Of a stretch of DNA of 22,580 bases, positions 22,338-22,580 are shown piece by piece. Under the pieces are notes generated by a model. The model was not told where the DNA came from, made no database searches, and saw only the letters and a list, made by a program, of their open reading frames with translations. Source of the stretch: JBOHBN01 sp050698355 (GTDB lineage Bacteria; Actinomycetota; Actinomycetes; Streptosporangiales; WHST01); NCBI GenBank assembly GCA_050698355.1, contig JBOHBN010000229.1, positions 1 through 22,580 of the forward strand, in the 5' to 3' direction. The position numbers were made by a program, and so were the translations under genes. Every line of letters begins with the position of its first letter. The first letter of the stretch is position 1.

Positions 22338-22580
22338 GGCCGTGCACCTTCCGGTAGATGAGGTACTTTTCGCGGGTTCGCCGGAACTCGGCGAGTTCCT
22401 CCTGCCAGCCGGCGACGACCTGGTCGGCGTTCTTGCCGGCGTTGATGGCCTTTCGTACGTGGTCGGAGCCGGTGAGGTTGTCGATCCAGTTGTCGGAGCG
22501 CCAGTCGAAGTCCTTGGCGTACAGGTCCTTGGCGGTGATGATCATCGCCAGGGCGGTGTGGATGGCGCGGAACCGCTCGC
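22330..22580 (-). CDS. Exo-beta-N-acetylmuramidase NamZ/DUF1343 family, C-terminal fragment (runs off the window)
   Basis: The reading frame enters from the right edge without a stop, and the visible 82 residues are the C-terminus only. ERFRAIHTALAMIITAKDLY, the W-x-x-D-N-W region, LTGSDHVRKAINAGKNADQVV and WQEELAEFRRTREKYLIY match the end of DUF1343 proteins as I know them (L-T-G-[ST]-D, W-x-x-x-L-x-x-F, R-x-K-Y-L-x-Y). NamZ removes MurNAc from the non-reducing end of peptidoglycan fragments. The catalytic part lies outside the window. Its stop (TAA, 22332-22330) overlaps the serine-hydrolase start. Identity is an inference from this end segment. Confidence 0.75.
   Translation of the reverse strand, partial: ERFRAIHTALAMIITAKDLYAKDFDWRSDNWIDNLTGSDHVRKAINAGKNADQVVAGWQEELAEFRRTREKYLIYRKVHGHG

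Noticed and set aside
21102..22361. Open frame of 419 codons opposite the serine hydrolase
   Set aside because: Arg/Val-rich shadow of a gene with all catalytic motifs on the other strand.
1..22580. CRISPR arrays, insertion sequences, tRNA genes, attachment sites
   Set aside because: No regularly spaced repeats, transposase or integrase motifs, or tRNA cloverleaf seen on either strand.

Overview
The window is chromosomal DNA from a high-GC actinomycete (Actinomycetota). The evidence is the strongly GC-biased third codon positions, frequent GTG starts, 4-bp ATGA/GTGA gene overlaps, a mycothiol-type DinB/MDMPI protein and a SigX5-type sigma factor with a SnoaL-like tail. I cannot name the genus. 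It looks like stable core/accessory chromosome: I see no mobile element, CRISPR array, tRNA or rRNA, and no gene-free stretch longer than about 300 bases.

Layout. 96-931 (+): an ArsR-type repressor with a self-overlapping promoter/operator and a coupled SRPBCC/AHSA1 protein. 996-4107 (-): an operon of an APC-type amino-acid/amine permease, a 60-residue unknown protein and an amidase. 4330-6913 (+): a secreted Pro/Ser-rich protein, an L,D-transpeptidase, a polytopic membrane protein with two E-x-x-E motifs and a tiny coupled membrane protein. 6927-9165: a VOC protein (-) diverging from a SigX5-like sigma factor (+) that is followed by a metal-site DinB/MDMPI-family protein. 9265-9924 (-): an unknown protein.

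9978-16294 holds the most coherent system. A six-gene minus-strand operon, every junction a 4-bp overlap, encodes an ECF transporter S component, its EcfT, two EcfA ATPases and two different nucleoside hydrolases. A ribokinase is transcribed divergently from the same 151-bp spacer. Read together, this is an uptake-cleavage-phosphorylation route: a nucleoside-like substrate is imported by a vitamin-type ECF transporter, hydrolysed to base plus ribose, and the ribose is phosphorylated.

16295-18312: a 42-bp perfect palindrome between convergent genes, an SPFH/band-7 membrane protein (-), a TenA-family protein (+) with all thiaminase II active-site residues, a strong hairpin terminator, and a cold-shock protein (-) with a long structured leader. 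18585-19337 (+): an SDR oxidoreductase.

19343-22580 (-): a cell-wall turnover operon running in from the right edge. It starts with the C-terminal end of a NamZ/DUF1343 exo-N-acetylmuramidase, followed by a secreted beta-lactamase-fold serine hydrolase (AmiE/YbbE-like position) and a secreted GH18 glycosidase. The gene order recalls the Bacillus muropeptide-rescue cluster, with GH18 in the place of the GH3 NagZ.
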